A stretch of DNA of 64,000 nt from Oceanicola sp. 502str15. Its GTDB lineage: Bacteria > Pseudomonadota > Alphaproteobacteria > Rhodobacterales > Rhodobacteraceae. The DNA is taken from positions 3,782,501-3,846,500 of the forward strand of contig NZ_WYDQ01000001.1 in NCBI RefSeq assembly GCF_024105635.1, in the 5' to 3' direction. A model generated the notes under the pieces. The model ran no database searches and was not told where the DNA came from. It was given only the letters and a program-made list of their open reading frames with translations. The translations under genes and the position numbers were made by a program. This document shows positions 41,552-51,200 of this stretch, one piece after another (position 1 is the stretch's first letter; each line of letters begins with the position of its first letter).

Positions 41552-42283
41552 TCAGAAGGGAAGAACGATGTCGGTGATCTGCTGGCCATAGCGCGGCTGC
41601 TGGACATCGGTGATCTGGCCGCGGCCGCCATAGCTGATGCGGGCGCCGGCGATCTTGTCGTAGGTGATTTCGTTCTGGCGGGTGATGTCCTCGGGGCGGA
41701 CATAGCCGGTGACGAGCAGCTCGCGCAGCTCGAAGTTCACCCGCACTTCCTGGCTGCCCTGGATCCTCAGGATGCCATTGGACATCTCCTCCACGATGGT
41801 CGCGGCGATGCGCAGCTCGAGCTGCTCGTTCCGGCTGACCGACCCGTTGCCGGAGTAGGTGGAGGAAGAGTTGGTAGAGACCGCATCGGCCATGGTCGCC
41901 CCTTCCGGCAGGCGCTGGTCGACCCGCTCGGGGATGCCGAAAAGCGAGGGGACGCCCATGCTTTCGGCGCCGTTGCGCGAGCGGCCGGTGGCGTTGGAGA
42001 TGCTGGCGCTGTCGTCGATCTCGATCACCACGGTCAGAATGTCGCCGCGCCGCACCGCCCGACGGTCGCCCAACAGGGACTTGCGGTTGCGGCTCCAGAG
42101 CGAGGCCTGCTCGGCCCCGCGCTTGTCGTCCAGCACGTCGGGCAGGGGGACGCTGGCCATGGCGCGATACTCGTAGGTCTCTTCGGTCGGCTCGAAATCG
42201 GGGGCCTTTCCAACATCTTGCAGGCGCGAGCAGCCCGCGAGGGCGAGCAGGGCGGTGAGCAGAAGCAGGGCGGTGCGGGGCAT
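41552..42283 (-). CDS. flgH: Flagellar L-ring protein FlgH
   Basis: A 243-residue outer-membrane lipoprotein: signal peptide II with lipobox LALAGC, then LWSRNRKSLLGDRRAVRRGDILTVVIEIDDSASISNAT and NGILRIQGSQEVRVNFELRELLVTGYVRPEDI, the FlgH core. It forms the L ring in the outer membrane. Its ATG overlaps the flgA stop by one base. Confidence 0.96.
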   Translation of the reverse strand: MPRTALLLLTALLALAGCSRLQDVGKAPDFEPTEETYEYRAMASVPLPDVLDDKRGAEQASLWSRNRKSLLGDRRAVRRGDILTVVIEIDDSASISNATGRSRNGAESMGVPSLFGIPERVDQRLPEGATMADAVSTNSSSTYSGNGSVSRNEQLELRIAATIVEEMSNGILRIQGSQEVRVNFELRELLVTGYVRPEDITRQNEITYDKIAGARISYGGRGQITDVQQPRYGQQITDIVLPF

Positions 42284-42735
42284 CAGAAATCCTCCAGGTC
42301 GTTCAGCATTCGGGCGCTGGGGCCCACGATGACGCGCCCGGCCGCGTCGACCTGTCCGGTCACGGTGCTGCGGGATGCGAGGTTCATGACCTTGAGCAGA
42401 TCGCCCGCCCCGGCGCGCCCGAGCGCGCGGGCCTCGGTGGCGATCAGCAGGCCGTTCTGGTGGTAGATCAGCGTCACGGTCTGGTTGCGCTCGACGAGGG
42501 CCGGCGCACCGAGGTCCGCGGCCCGGATCGGGCGCCCCGGATAGAGGGTGACGCGGGCCTCGAGGCCGAAGGCCAGCTCGGCCTCGTCCAGCGCCCCGAT
42601 CGCGGTGCCTTCGCGCAGCAGCACATCGCCGGGCTCCAGCACGGTGCCGGCCGGAAGCGTGCGGGCGGCCACCAGCATCTCGGCGCGGAGCGGGCTGGCC
42701 AGCAGAGCCAGAAGGAGAAGGCTGCGCAGGATCAT
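42283..42735 (-). CDS. flgA: Flagella basal body P-ring formation protein FlgA
   Basis: A 150-residue periplasmic chaperone with signal peptide MILRSLLLLALLASPLRA. AARTLPAGTVLEPGDVLL and the C-terminal SAF-like GDLLKVMNLASRSTVTGQVDAAGRVIV are typical. It helps FlgI assemble into the P ring; flgI itself is not in this operon section. Adjoins flgG (one-base overlap). Confidence 0.92.
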   Translation of the reverse strand: MILRSLLLLALLASPLRAEMLVAARTLPAGTVLEPGDVLLREGTAIGALDEAELAFGLEARVTLYPGRPIRAADLGAPALVERNQTVTLIYHQNGLLIATEARALGRAGAGDLLKVMNLASRSTVTGQVDAAGRVIVGPSARMLNDLEDF

Positions 42736-43520
42736 CAGCGGATCTGCGTGGTCGCGCCAAGCATCTGGTCGGAGGCGGTGATGACCTTGGCGTTCAACTC
42801 GTAGCCGCGCTGGGCGGTAATGAGATCGGTGATTTCCTTCACCGCGTCGACCGAACTTTCCTCGAGGTAGCCCTGCCGGACGATGCCGAGCCCCTGCTCG
42901 CCGGGCGAGGCGATGATGGGCGGACCGGAGGCTTCGGTTTCGAGGAAGAGGTTGGAGCCCATGGCTTCGAGCCCCTTGGCGTTGGAGAAATCCGCAAGGG
43001 TGAACTGCCCGACAAGCTGGGAGCCGACGGTGCCATCGAAGTGGGCATAGACCTCGCCATCGGTGTTGATCGAGATGCTGCGGGCGTCGTCGGGCAGGGT
43101 GATGTCGGGTGCGACGGGGTAGCCGTCGGAGGTGACGATCAGCCCGTCGGCGGTGCGCTTGAGCGCCCCGTCGCGGGTATAGGCGGCGAGGCCCGAGGGG
43201 AGGGTGACCTCGAAGTAGCCGAGGCCCTCAATGGCAATGTCGAGGTCGCCGCCGGTGGAGCCGAGCGAGCCCTGCTGGATGTTCATCGACACCGAGGAGG
43301 GCCGCACGCCGAGGCCGATTTGCACGCCGGTGGGCAGCACGGTGCCGTCATTGGCGTTGATCGTGCCGGGCCGGGCGAGCTGGCGATAGTGCAGGTCGGC
43401 AAAGTCGGCGCGACGGGCGTTGTAGCCGGTGGTGCTCATGTTGGCGAGGTTGTTGGAAATGACATCGACACGCATCTGCTGCGCGCTCATGCCGGTGGCG
43501 GCGATTTTCAGGGCCTGCAT
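42735..43520 (-). CDS. flgG: Flagellar distal rod protein FlgG
   Basis: A 261-residue rod protein. N-terminal MQALKIAATGMSAQQMRVDVISNNLANMSTTGYNARRADFADLHYRQ and C-terminal GYLEESSVDAVKEITDLITAQRGYELNAKVITASDQML are the conserved coiled-coil ends; the middle holds GYFEVTLPSGLAAYTRDGALK. It builds the distal rod, follows flgF. Confidence 0.98.
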   Translation of the reverse strand: MQALKIAATGMSAQQMRVDVISNNLANMSTTGYNARRADFADLHYRQLARPGTINANDGTVLPTGVQIGLGVRPSSVSMNIQQGSLGSTGGDLDIAIEGLGYFEVTLPSGLAAYTRDGALKRTADGLIVTSDGYPVAPDITLPDDARSISINTDGEVYAHFDGTVGSQLVGQFTLADFSNAKGLEAMGSNLFLETEASGPPIIASPGEQGLGIVRQGYLEESSVDAVKEITDLITAQRGYELNAKVITASDQMLGATTQIR

Positions 43521-43532
43521 CGGGTTGCCTCC

Positions 43533-44246
43533 TTAACGGGTGAGGGTCTGGATGACGGAGTCCTTGCGCTCGGACTCCTTCTCCAGGAATTTCTGGCCCA
43601 GCTCATAGGTGCGCTGGACCTCGATCATGCGGGCGATCTCGAGGATCGGGTCGACGTTGCTCTCTTCGATGAAGCCCTGGAGCACGCGGGCGTTTTCGGC
43701 GGGCACCACGGCGCCGCCCGGATCGAAGAGCGTGCCGCCTTCGCGGGTCATGGCGGTGTAATCCTCGGGCTCGACCATGCCGATCTGGGTCAGCGGAACG
43801 CCGTCGGCGCTGAGCGTGCCGTCGGCGGCGAGGCTGATGGAGCGCGCGCCGGGGGGCGCGAAGACGGGCGCGCCGCCGGCATCGAGCAGAAAGTGCCCAT
43901 CGCCGTTCATCACCTCGCCCGCGGGCCCGGGCGTGTAGCTGCCCGCGCGGGTCAGGCGCAGCCCCTGTGGCGTTTCGATCTGAAAGAACCCCTCGCCCTC
44001 GATGGCAAAGTCGAAGGTGCCCCCGGTCTGGCTGAGGGTGCCCTGCGCGAGGTCGGTGTTGCGCACCCGGGCCGTCGCCATGGAGACCGAGCCGGAGGGC
44101 CCGTCTGCGGCGCGGACCCACTCGGAAAAGATCACCCCCTCGCGGCGGAAGCCGGTGGTGGAGAGGTTGGCGAGGTTGTTGGCCACCGCGCGCATCTCGT
44201 TCATCAGGCCCGACTGGCGGGAGAGGGTGACATAGGTGCTGCTCAT
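43533..44246 (-). CDS. flgF: Flagellar proximal rod protein FlgF
   Basis: A 237-residue rod protein with N-terminal TLSRQSGLMNEMRAVANNLANLSTTGFRREGVIFSEWV, middle GEGFFQIETPQGLRLTRAGSYT and C-terminal GFIEESNVDPILEIARMIEVQRTYELGQKFLEKESER. Placed between fliQ and flgG as in other alphaproteobacterial clusters. Confidence 0.97.
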   Translation of the reverse strand: MSSTYVTLSRQSGLMNEMRAVANNLANLSTTGFRREGVIFSEWVRAADGPSGSVSMATARVRNTDLAQGTLSQTGGTFDFAIEGEGFFQIETPQGLRLTRAGSYTPGPAGEVMNGDGHFLLDAGGAPVFAPPGARSISLAADGTLSADGVPLTQIGMVEPEDYTAMTREGGTLFDPGGAVVPAENARVLQGFIEESNVDPILEIARMIEVQRTYELGQKFLEKESERKDSVIQTLTR

Positions 44247-44250
44247 GGGA

Positions 44251-44517
44251 TCAACCTCCGGCGATCAGCGGAACGAGGGTGGATTGGAAGAAACTGACGA
44301 GGCTCTCGGTCATGAACCCCATGGTCAGCCAGAAAACGGCGAGGATGGCGGCGAGCTTGGGCACGAAGGTGAGGGTCATTTCCTGCACCGAGGTCAGCGC
44401 CTGGAAAAGGCCGATGGTCACGCCCGCGACGAGCGCCACGGTGAGGATGGGCAGGGCGATGACAACGCCAACCCAGAGCCCCTCCCGGAGCGTGTCGTAA
44501 AAGCCCGCCGCCTCCAT
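44251..44517 (-). CDS. fliQ: Flagellar export apparatus protein FliQ
   Basis: An 88-residue membrane protein with two hydrophobic segments and the family core LPILTVALVAGVTIGLFQALTSVQEMTLTFVPKLAAIL. It is part of the FliPQR export gate. Only 3-4 nt separate it from fliE and flgF. Confidence 0.97.
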   Translation of the reverse strand: MEAAGFYDTLREGLWVGVVIALPILTVALVAGVTIGLFQALTSVQEMTLTFVPKLAAILAVFWLTMGFMTESLVSFFQSTLVPLIAGG

Positions 44518-44520
44518 TGG

Positions 44521-44811
44521 TCACACAGGCATCCGCAGGATTTCCTGGTAGGCTTCCACGACTTTGTCGCGCACCGTCACCGCCGTTTCGACGGCAAGCT
44601 GGGTTTCGGCCAATGCCTGAACAAGGGCGTGTGGATCGGCTTTGCCGACCATCGCCTCCTTTGCCACATGCTCCGCGTTCGAGAGCATGGCAGCGAAGTC
44701 CTGAGCCACGCGGGCGAAGCCTTCGCCGCCCGGTTCGGTGCCCGTCTTCGGGGCGGTGGCTGGTCTGGCTCCTTCATAGAGCCGGGACACACTGGACATC
44801 TTGATATCCAT
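44521..44811 (-). CDS. fliE: Flagellar hook-basal body complex protein FliE
   Basis: A 96-residue protein with the C-terminal FliE core HALVQALAETQLAVETAVTVRDKVVEAYQEILRMPV. It links the MS ring to the rod. An internal ATG (MSSVSRLYEG) could also serve as start. Confidence 0.95.
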   Translation of the reverse strand: MDIKMSSVSRLYEGARPATAPKTGTEPGGEGFARVAQDFAAMLSNAEHVAKEAMVGKADPHALVQALAETQLAVETAVTVRDKVVEAYQEILRMPV

Positions 44812-44831
44812 TCTGGATCTCCTTTAATCTG

Positions 44832-45224
44832 CTATTTTCGCAGTATTTCCAAAAGGCTACGGGTCATCTGCCGGGCCTGATCGAACATCTTGAGGTTTGC
44901 CTCGTAGCTGCGCTGGGCCTCTCGCGCGTCGGCGATCTCGACCACGAGATCGACATTCGAACCGAGGTAAATGCCATCCTCTCCGGCCATCGGGTGGGAG
45001 GGGTCGAAGACCTCGGGCAGATCGGTGTCGTCGAGCTGCACGGGCGCGGCCTCGACCGCGCCGGAACGCCGCCCGCCCTGCAAGATCTCGCGGAACGGGG
45101 TGAGCTTGCGGTGGTAGCCGGGCGTATCGACGTTGGCGATGTTCTCGGACACGTGACGCAGGCGCGAACTCTGAGCCCGCATGGCGCTCGCGGAAACGGA
45201 GAAGCTCTCGAACAGGTCGCTCAT
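44832..45224 (-). CDS. flgC: Flagellar proximal rod protein FlgC
   Basis: A 130-residue rod protein: FSVSASAMRAQSSRLRHVSENIANVDTPGYHRKLTPF at the start and NVDLVVEIADAREAQRSYEANLKMFDQARQMTRSLLEIL at the end. It follows flgB by 9 nt. Confidence 0.97.
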   Translation of the reverse strand: MSDLFESFSVSASAMRAQSSRLRHVSENIANVDTPGYHRKLTPFREILQGGRRSGAVEAAPVQLDDTDLPEVFDPSHPMAGEDGIYLGSNVDLVVEIADAREAQRSYEANLKMFDQARQMTRSLLEILRK

Positions 45225-45233
45225 GCCGCCCCC

Positions 45234-45620
45234 CTACCTGCGCCCGAGCGTGGCGCGAAGGATGCCCAGCGTGGTGTTGTAGACCGACAGGGCCAGCTCA
45301 TGCCTGATCTGGACCTCGGCCGACTTCACCATCTGGGTTTCGATCGACACGCTGTTGCCGTTCGGGTCGCTATCGACGCCGCGCTCGACAAAGGGGCGCA
45401 GCTCGGGCGGGGGGGCACTGCCGGCGAGATGACCGGCGCGGGTGCTGCGCAGGGCCATGCGGCCGGAGGCGCGGTAGGTGTCGCCGAAGGCCGCGATGTC
45501 ACGCGCCTTGTATCCGGCCGTATCGGCCTGGGCGAGGTTCTGGGCCACCACGTTCTGTCGGGTGGCGGAGTGCGTGGCCAGACCACGCGCCATTGAAAGG
45601 ATCTCGAGCTGATCGAACAT
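45234..45620 (-). CDS. flgB: Flagellar proximal rod protein FlgB
   Basis: A 128-residue rod protein from ATG 45620 (MFDQLEILSMARGLATHSATRQNVVAQNLAQADTAGYKARDI). First gene of the minus-strand rod/ring operon, divergent from fliI with a 97-nt gap that must hold both promoters; a lone TTAAC half-site is present there but no full CtrA box. Confidence 0.96.
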   Translation of the reverse strand: MFDQLEILSMARGLATHSATRQNVVAQNLAQADTAGYKARDIAAFGDTYRASGRMALRSTRAGHLAGSAPPPELRPFVERGVDSDPNGNSVSIETQMVKSAEVQIRHELALSVYNTTLGILRATLGRR

Positions 45621-45717
45621 CGGGGTTTCTCCCACGGGCTTCAACCTCGGCTTAACTCTGATTCCTTTAGAAAGAGTTTCAGGTGTCCGGTCCGGCGCAC
45701 CGAAAGAGGAGACTCAC

Positions 45718-47031
45718 ATGGCAGAAGCCACACTTGCCCAGCTCACCGCCGAGATCGCGGCGCTCAAACCCACGATGGCCGTGGGCAGGATCAGCTCGGT
45801 CGGGCGCGGCGCGGTGGAGCTGACCGGCCTCTCGGAGATCGCCGCGCTGGGCGACCAGGTCTGGCTTGGCACGCGGGAGGGGCGGCTGCGCGGGGAGATC
45901 GTTCATATTGATCGCAGCTACGCGATGGCGCTGCCGGACGGCTCGGTTGATGGTATCCGGCTGGGCGACCAGGTGATGCTGCAGGGGGGCGACGGGCTTT
46001 ATCCGGACCTTGGCTGGCAGGGCCGGATCATCGACCCCTATGGCAACCCGCTCGATGGACGGCCCCTGCCGCGCGGCCCCGATCTGCGCCCGCTGCGTCC
46101 GCACGCACCGCCTGCCACGCAACGCAAGCGGCTCGGAACGCGGCTTGGCACCGGGCTGGCGGTGTTCGACACGCTGCTGCCGATCGTGCGGGGGCAGCGG
46201 CTTGGGCTGTTTGCGGGCTCGGGGGTTGGCAAATCCTCGCTGCTGGGCGCCTTGGGGCGGGGCCTTCAGGCGGACCGGGCGGTGATTGCGCTGGTCGGGG
46301 AGCGGGGGCGGGAATTGCGCCACTTCATCGAGGATGTGCTGGGGCCGGAGGGCATGGCGCGGTCGGTCATCGTGGCGGCCACCTCAGACCAGTCGGCCAT
46401 TGCGCGGCGCCGGTGCCTGTGGACCGCGATGACGGTGGCCGAACACATGCGCGACGCGGGCGAACACGTTCTTTTCCTTGCCGATTCTGTCACGCGCTTT
46501 GCCGAGGCGCACCGGGAGGTGGCTCTGGCGGCGGGCGAGCCGGCCAGCCTGCGCGGCTATCCGCCCTCGACCGCCCACATGATCATGGCGCTGGCCGAAC
46601 GGGCCGGGCCGGGGCTGGACGGGGCGGGCGACATCACGGCGATCTTCTCGGTGCTGATGGCAGGGTCGGACATGGAGGAGCCGGTGGCCGACATCCTGCG
46701 GGGCGTGCTCGACGGCCACGTGGTGCTGGCGCGCGAAATCGCGGAGCGCGGACGGTTTCCGGCGGTGGACCTGCTGCGCTCGGCCTCGCGCTCGCTTCCG
46801 GAGGCGGCCAGCGCGGAGGAGAACGCGCTGATCGGCAAGGCTCGGCGCCGGCTGGGGGCCTATGACCGGGCGGAGCTGATGATTCAGTCGGGGCTGTATT
46901 CGCCCGGATCGGACCCGGAGATCGACGCGGCCATCCGGTGCTACGGCGCGCTGGACGGGTTTCTGGCAGACCGGAGCGACGGGCCTTCAGCGGCCTTCAA
47001 ACGGCTGCGGGCGATTCTGGGCCCCGGTTAG
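45718..47031 (+). CDS. fliI: Flagellum-specific ATPase FliI
   Basis: A 437-residue F1-beta-like ATPase. Walker A A166-G-S-G-V-G-K-S173, Walker B-like HVLFLADSVTRFAEAHREVALAAGEP and the GYPPSTAHMIMALAERAG segment are all present. It energises export-substrate delivery at the flagellar gate. Single gene followed by a strong terminator. Confidence 0.96.
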   Translation: MAEATLAQLTAEIAALKPTMAVGRISSVGRGAVELTGLSEIAALGDQVWLGTREGRLRGEIVHIDRSYAMALPDGSVDGIRLGDQVMLQGGDGLYPDLGWQGRIIDPYGNPLDGRPLPRGPDLRPLRPHAPPATQRKRLGTRLGTGLAVFDTLLPIVRGQRLGLFAGSGVGKSSLLGALGRGLQADRAVIALVGERGRELRHFIEDVLGPEGMARSVIVAATSDQSAIARRRCLWTAMTVAEHMRDAGEHVLFLADSVTRFAEAHREVALAAGEPASLRGYPPSTAHMIMALAERAGPGLDGAGDITAIFSVLMAGSDMEEPVADILRGVLDGHVVLAREIAERGRFPAVDLLRSASRSLPEAASAEENALIGKARRRLGAYDRAELMIQSGLYSPGSDPEIDAAIRCYGALDGFLADRSDGPSAAFKRLRAILGPG

Positions 47032-47037
47032 ATATAG

Positions 47038-47066
47038 AAAGGGGGCCATGACGGCCCCCTTTTGTT
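47038..47066. terminator. Rho-independent terminator, bidirectional
   Basis: AAAGGGGGCC (47038-47047) pairs perfectly with GGCCCCCTTT (47053-47062) over loop ATGAC, followed by TGTTT. It lies 6 nt after the fliI stop, and the A-tract makes it usable by the convergent small-protein gene. Confidence 0.9.
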
Positions 47067-47084
47067 TGGCGCTTTTGGCGCGGT

Positions 47085-47429
47085 TCACTCGGCGCGCAGT
47101 TCCTGGAACTTGGCAGCGGCAACCGGGTTGATCACGCCGCGGGTGGTCACGGCCTCGGAGGCCTGGGCCACGCCGTTGTTCTGCTCGGCGTTGAGCTCGC
47201 GGAATTTTGCGGCCGCCACGTCGTTGACCACGCCGTTGGTGCTGTCGTCGTTACCGAAGTAGACGTGCGATTCACCGGCGGAGTCGCTCTCGTGGGCTTT
47301 CAGCGTCACCAGCTGTTCCTGGGTGTAGACACCGGGCTGAACGCCGATCGAGTTGGCGAGGTTGTCGCTGGCGGCGAAAGCAGGAGCTGCGACGGCGAGG
47401 ACGGCGGCGGCAAGGATGGTGGTTTTCAT
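47085..47429 (-). CDS. Small exported protein with two tandem repeats, unknown function
   Basis: A 114-residue protein with a signal peptide (MKTTILAAAVLAVAAPAFA). The mature part contains a roughly 20-residue unit twice: NGVVNDVAAAKFRELNAEQN and RGVINPVAAAKFQELRAE, joined by a short linker. No known domain is recognised. It is convergent with fliI. Its upstream region (47430-47744) is AT-rich and holds two copies of an operator-like repeat shared with the divergent GbsR-type regulator. Confidence 0.8.
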   Translation of the reverse strand: MKTTILAAAVLAVAAPAFAASDNLANSIGVQPGVYTQEQLVTLKAHESDSAGESHVYFGNDDSTNGVVNDVAAAKFRELNAEQNNGVAQASEAVTTRGVINPVAAAKFQELRAE

Positions 47430-47510
47430 AGGTCTGTCTCACTTTTCAAAGGGGCCCGTTCGGGCTGTTGGCGCGATGTCTTGCATCGTGATGACCCCGA
47501 TGTATGGTCT

Positions 47511-47545
47511 GTTTAGTATGAATCAAACAAACAGAACAAACTAAT
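47511..47545 (+). repeat. Operator-like repeat, copy 1
   Basis: Begins GTTTAGTATGAATCAAAC, then AAACAGAACAAACTAAT. It is the direct counterpart of the element at 47655-47690; GTTT and AAAC at the ends of the first 18 nt form a dyad. Confidence 0.65.
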
Positions 47546-47654
47546 TGATATGAACAGTGCAAGGTGCTGTTTTTGTTTGAAAAGTTTTTTGTTTGGCCGG
47601 GCTTCGGGGGCTGAGAATGCGCACATGAACCCGGAACCACTGGACTTTAAGTGC

Positions 47655-47690
47655 GTTTAGTATTAGCTAAACACCACAGAACAGACTGAT
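47655..47690 (+). repeat. Operator-like repeat, copy 2
   Basis: Begins GTTTAGTATTAGCTAAAC, with GTTTAG and CTAAAC forming a 6-bp inverted repeat, then ACCACAGAACAGACTGAT. It lies 55 nt before the regulator start, in a place suited to autoregulation. Confidence 0.65.
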
Positions 47691-47744
47691 GAGCGGTGAC
47701 AGAGACGCGTGTGAAACGAAACTCCTGAAGAGGCGGATGACCCC

Positions 47745-48197
47745 ATGACACAACCCATCGACGAGACCCGAGACGAGTTCATCGAGAAGATGGGACTACT
47801 GGTGCAAGCCGATGGCCTCCCGCGCACGGCGGGGCGGGTCATGGGGATGCTGGTGTGGCATGGCGAGCCGATTTCGTTCTGCGATCTTGCCATCGGGCTT
47901 CAGGTGAGCCGCGGCAGCATCAGCACCGCAACCCGCATCCTGATCGACCGCCGGATGGTTCGGCGCCTGGCCAAGCCCGGGGATCGGCAGGACTACTTCC
48001 AACTTGCAGAAAAGTCTTACGAGTCGATGGTGAAGGACCTGAGCCTTCAGTTCCATCGCCGCAGCGAAGACCTGTATTCGACGCTGGATTGCGTGCCCGA
48101 AAGCGAGCCGGAGATCCGGGAGCGGGTGCGCGCCTATTCGGTGATGCTGGAATCCGTCTCGCGCAAGATCGGTGAGCTGGCCGAAGAGATGGTGTGA
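47745..48197 (+). CDS. GbsR/MarR-type transcriptional regulator
   Basis: A 150-residue winged-helix protein: DEFIEKMGLLVQADGLPRTAGRVMGMLVWHGEPISFCDLAIGLQVSRGSISTATRILIDRRMVRRLAKPGDRQDYFQL is the GbsR-like DNA-binding domain (helix-turn-helix at about 45-75), followed by a helical dimerisation tail. The paired repeats in its upstream region are its likely operators. Target genes could include the divergent small exported protein. Confidence 0.85.
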   Translation: MTQPIDETRDEFIEKMGLLVQADGLPRTAGRVMGMLVWHGEPISFCDLAIGLQVSRGSISTATRILIDRRMVRRLAKPGDRQDYFQLAEKSYESMVKDLSLQFHRRSEDLYSTLDCVPESEPEIRERVRAYSVMLESVSRKIGELAEEMV

Positions 48198-48215
48198 GGC
48201 GGCGGCAGGCCGCGA

Positions 48216-51200
48216 TCAGGCGACCAGCGCCTCGGCCTTCTTGAGGTCGACCGACACCAGCTGACTAACCCCTTGTTCCTGCATGGTAACGCCAAAGAGC
48301 CGGTCCATCCGGCTCATCGTCACCGCGTGGTGGGTGATAATCAGAAAGCGGGTGTCTGTGCGGCGTGTCATCTCGTCGAGCAGGTCGCAGAACCGGGTGA
48401 CGTTGGCATCGTCGAGCGGGGCGTCGACCTCGTCGAGCACGCAGATCGGCGCGGGGTTGGCGAGGAAGACGGCGAAGATCAGCGCCAGCGCGGTGAGGGT
48501 CTGCTCGCCGCCCGAGAGCAGGGAGAGGGTCGAGAGCTTCTTGCCCGGAGGCATGCACATGATCTCGAGCCCCGCCTCGAGCGGGTCGTCGGATTCGACG
48601 AGTTCGAGCGAGGCCTCGCCGCCACCGAAGAGGTGCTTGAACAGCAGGGTGAAGTTGGAGTTGACCTGTTCGAAGGCGGTCAGAAGGCGTTCTCGGCCTT
48701 CCTTGTTGAGCCCGGCGATGCCGTTGCGCAGGGCGCGGATGGCTTCCTCGAGGTCGGCCTTTTCCTTGACCAGCTCGTCATGCTCGGTCTGCACCTCCTT
48801 GGCGTCTTCCTCGGCGCGCAGGTTTACCGCCCCGAGTGAATCGCGCTGGCGGCGCAGGCGGGAGAGGTCGTTTTCCAGCCGCTCGACATCGGGGATCTTG
48901 TCCGGGTCGGCCTCGAGGGTTTGCAGGAGGTCGGCGGGGGCGCATTCGAGCTCTTCGTGGATGCGCTCCTCGGCCAGCTTGCGGGCTTCCTGCGCGGCTT
49001 CCATCCGGGCCTGCGCGGCGGCGCGGCCTTCGCGGAGTTCGCCGGCGATCTTGGTGGCCTCGCGCTCCTCGGCCTGGGCCTCGCGCCATGCGGTTTCGCC
49101 CGCGGCCAGCTTGTCGGCGGCGCCCTTGCGGCGCTCCTCGGCCTTCTCGAGCGCGTCCAGAAGCTTGGTTTCACGGGCTTCGATGTCGTCGGGCGCGGCC
49201 TCGGCGGTGGCCAGTTCGGCCTCGGTGGTGGTCTTGCGTTCGTTGAGCTCGTTGGAGCGAGCCTCGGCGTTGGTCAGCCGCTCCCTCCAGTTGGACACCT
49301 CGCGGGCGATCTCCTGCAGGCGGCGCACCCGGGCCTCGCCCATGCGGCGGATCTCGTCCTGCACCGCTCGGCGGGAGAGCATATCTTGCCGGGCGTTCTC
49401 GACGAGGCTCTTGGCCGCCTCGACATTGCCGCGGGCCTCTTCGAGATCGCCGAGCTGGGCCAACGCGGCCTCGGCCTCCGCAAGGCGCTCGCGGGCGGCC
49501 TTTGCCTCGTCCTCGTGGCGCTTCACGGCCATGTCGGCGGCCTCGGCGCGGGTGGCGGCCATGGAGGCATCGCTCTCGGCGCGGGACAGGGCACGGGAGG
49601 CATCGGCGACGGCGGTATCGGCCTCGCGGCGGGCCTGGCGCGCGGTGCGGTCGGCCTCGGTCACGCGGGCCAGCTCTTCGGACAGCGTGGTGTGGGCCTG
49701 CCGGGCCCCGGCGGCGCGGGCCTCGGCCTCATTGAGATCGAGCTTCAGCTCTTCGAGCCGGTTGAGCTGCTCGAGCCGGAGGGCGGCGGCGGAGGGGGCA
49801 TCTTCGGCGGCGGCGCGGAACCCGTCCCAGCGCCAGAGGTCGCCCTCGCGGGAGACGAGGCGCTGGCCCGGCTTCAGCTCGGCCTGCCGCGCGGCGCCCT
49901 CTTCGGGGCCGGAAACAAGCCCGACCTCGGCCATCCGGCGCTTCAGCACATCGGGGACATGCATGTAGTCGGCCAGCGGGTGCAGCCCGCCGGGCAGGCC
50001 CTGCGGCGCGGGATAATCGGGCAGGGCGGCCCAGCCGGAGGGCGCGTCGGCCTCGACGGCGGGGGCGCGGAGATCGTCGGCCAGGGCGGCGCCGAGGGCC
50101 TTCTCGTAGCCCTTGTCGACCGAGAGCATGTCGAGCACCTGCGCGCCCTCGGTGCCCTCGCGGTCGACCAGCCGGGCAAGGGCGTGCATCTCGGCGGAGA
50201 GGGTCTTGGTTTCGCCCTCTGCGGCGGAGGCCGCGGCGCGGGCTTCGGCCTCGCGCCCAGCACATTCGGCGCGGGCTTCGTCGGCGGATTCCAGTGCCTT
50301 CTCAGCCTCTTCGGCACGAAGGGTGGCCGCTTCGCTGGCGGCCTTCGCAACGCGCATCGCCTCTTCGGCCCCGGCCTTGCGGCCGCGCGCCTCTTCGGCC
50401 TGGGTGCGGGCCTTGGCGGCCTCGGCCTCGTTGCGATCGGCCCCGCTGCGGGCGTCGGATTGCATCCGCTGGGCCGACTGGTGGCGGGCGGCGAGGCGGG
50501 CGACATCCTCGGTCTGCTCGGCGAGCCGCTCCTCGATTTCGGAGAGGACGGAGGCAGCCTTGCGGGCGGCCTCGGTGGCCTCTTCCAGCTTTTCTTCCTG
50601 CCCGTCACCGGCCTTCTGCAGCTCGGCTTCTTCCCAGCCCAGCCGCTCGACGGTTTCGCCCGCGTCGCGGTTCAGCCCCTCTTCGCGCTCCATGTCGCGG
50701 GTGAGCTGGGCGAGGCGGCTCTTGAGCGTGTCGATGGTGGCTTCGGCGCGGGCGGCCTCTTCGCGCAGACCGCCGCGCTCGACCTGAAGCCGCTGGAGCA
50801 CCGCCGCCGCGATTGCCTCTTCCTCGCGCAGGGCGGGCAGGGCGGCGTCGGTCTCGCTGCGGCGCTTCTCGGCGGCCAGCACGGCGCGTTCGGCGGCGGA
50901 GGCGGCGGCGACGGTGTCGCGGTGGGACTGTCCGGCGCTGGCCACGGCCTCGTCGGCCTCCATCCAGCGACGGTAGAGCAACAGCCCCTCGACCTGCCGC
51001 AGCTCGCTGCCGATCTCGCGGTAGCGGGCGGCCTGCCGGGCCTGGCGGGCCAGCTGGGAGAGCTGGGCGGCGAGCTGTTCGATTACGTCATCGACGCGGG
51101 CAAGGTTCTGCTCGGCGCCGTTCAGCTTGAGTTCGGCCTCGTGGCGACGCTGGTAAAGGCCTGAAATCCCTGCGGCTTCCTCCAAGATGCGCCGCCGTGA

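Larger units (their letters stand above)
47430..47744. other. AT-rich 315-nt divergent intergenic region
   Basis: This gap lies between the small exported protein gene (minus) and the regulator gene (plus). It is clearly lower in G+C than its surroundings, has T-rich tracts near 47570-47590 and holds two related 35-nt elements (47511 and 47655). No gene is seen in it. Confidence 0.7.

Noticed and set aside
48921..51164. 747-residue Gly/Leu-rich plus-strand frame opposite smc
   Set aside because: It is a codon-position artefact of the antisense strand of smc; the composition is unlike a protein and it has no ribosome site.
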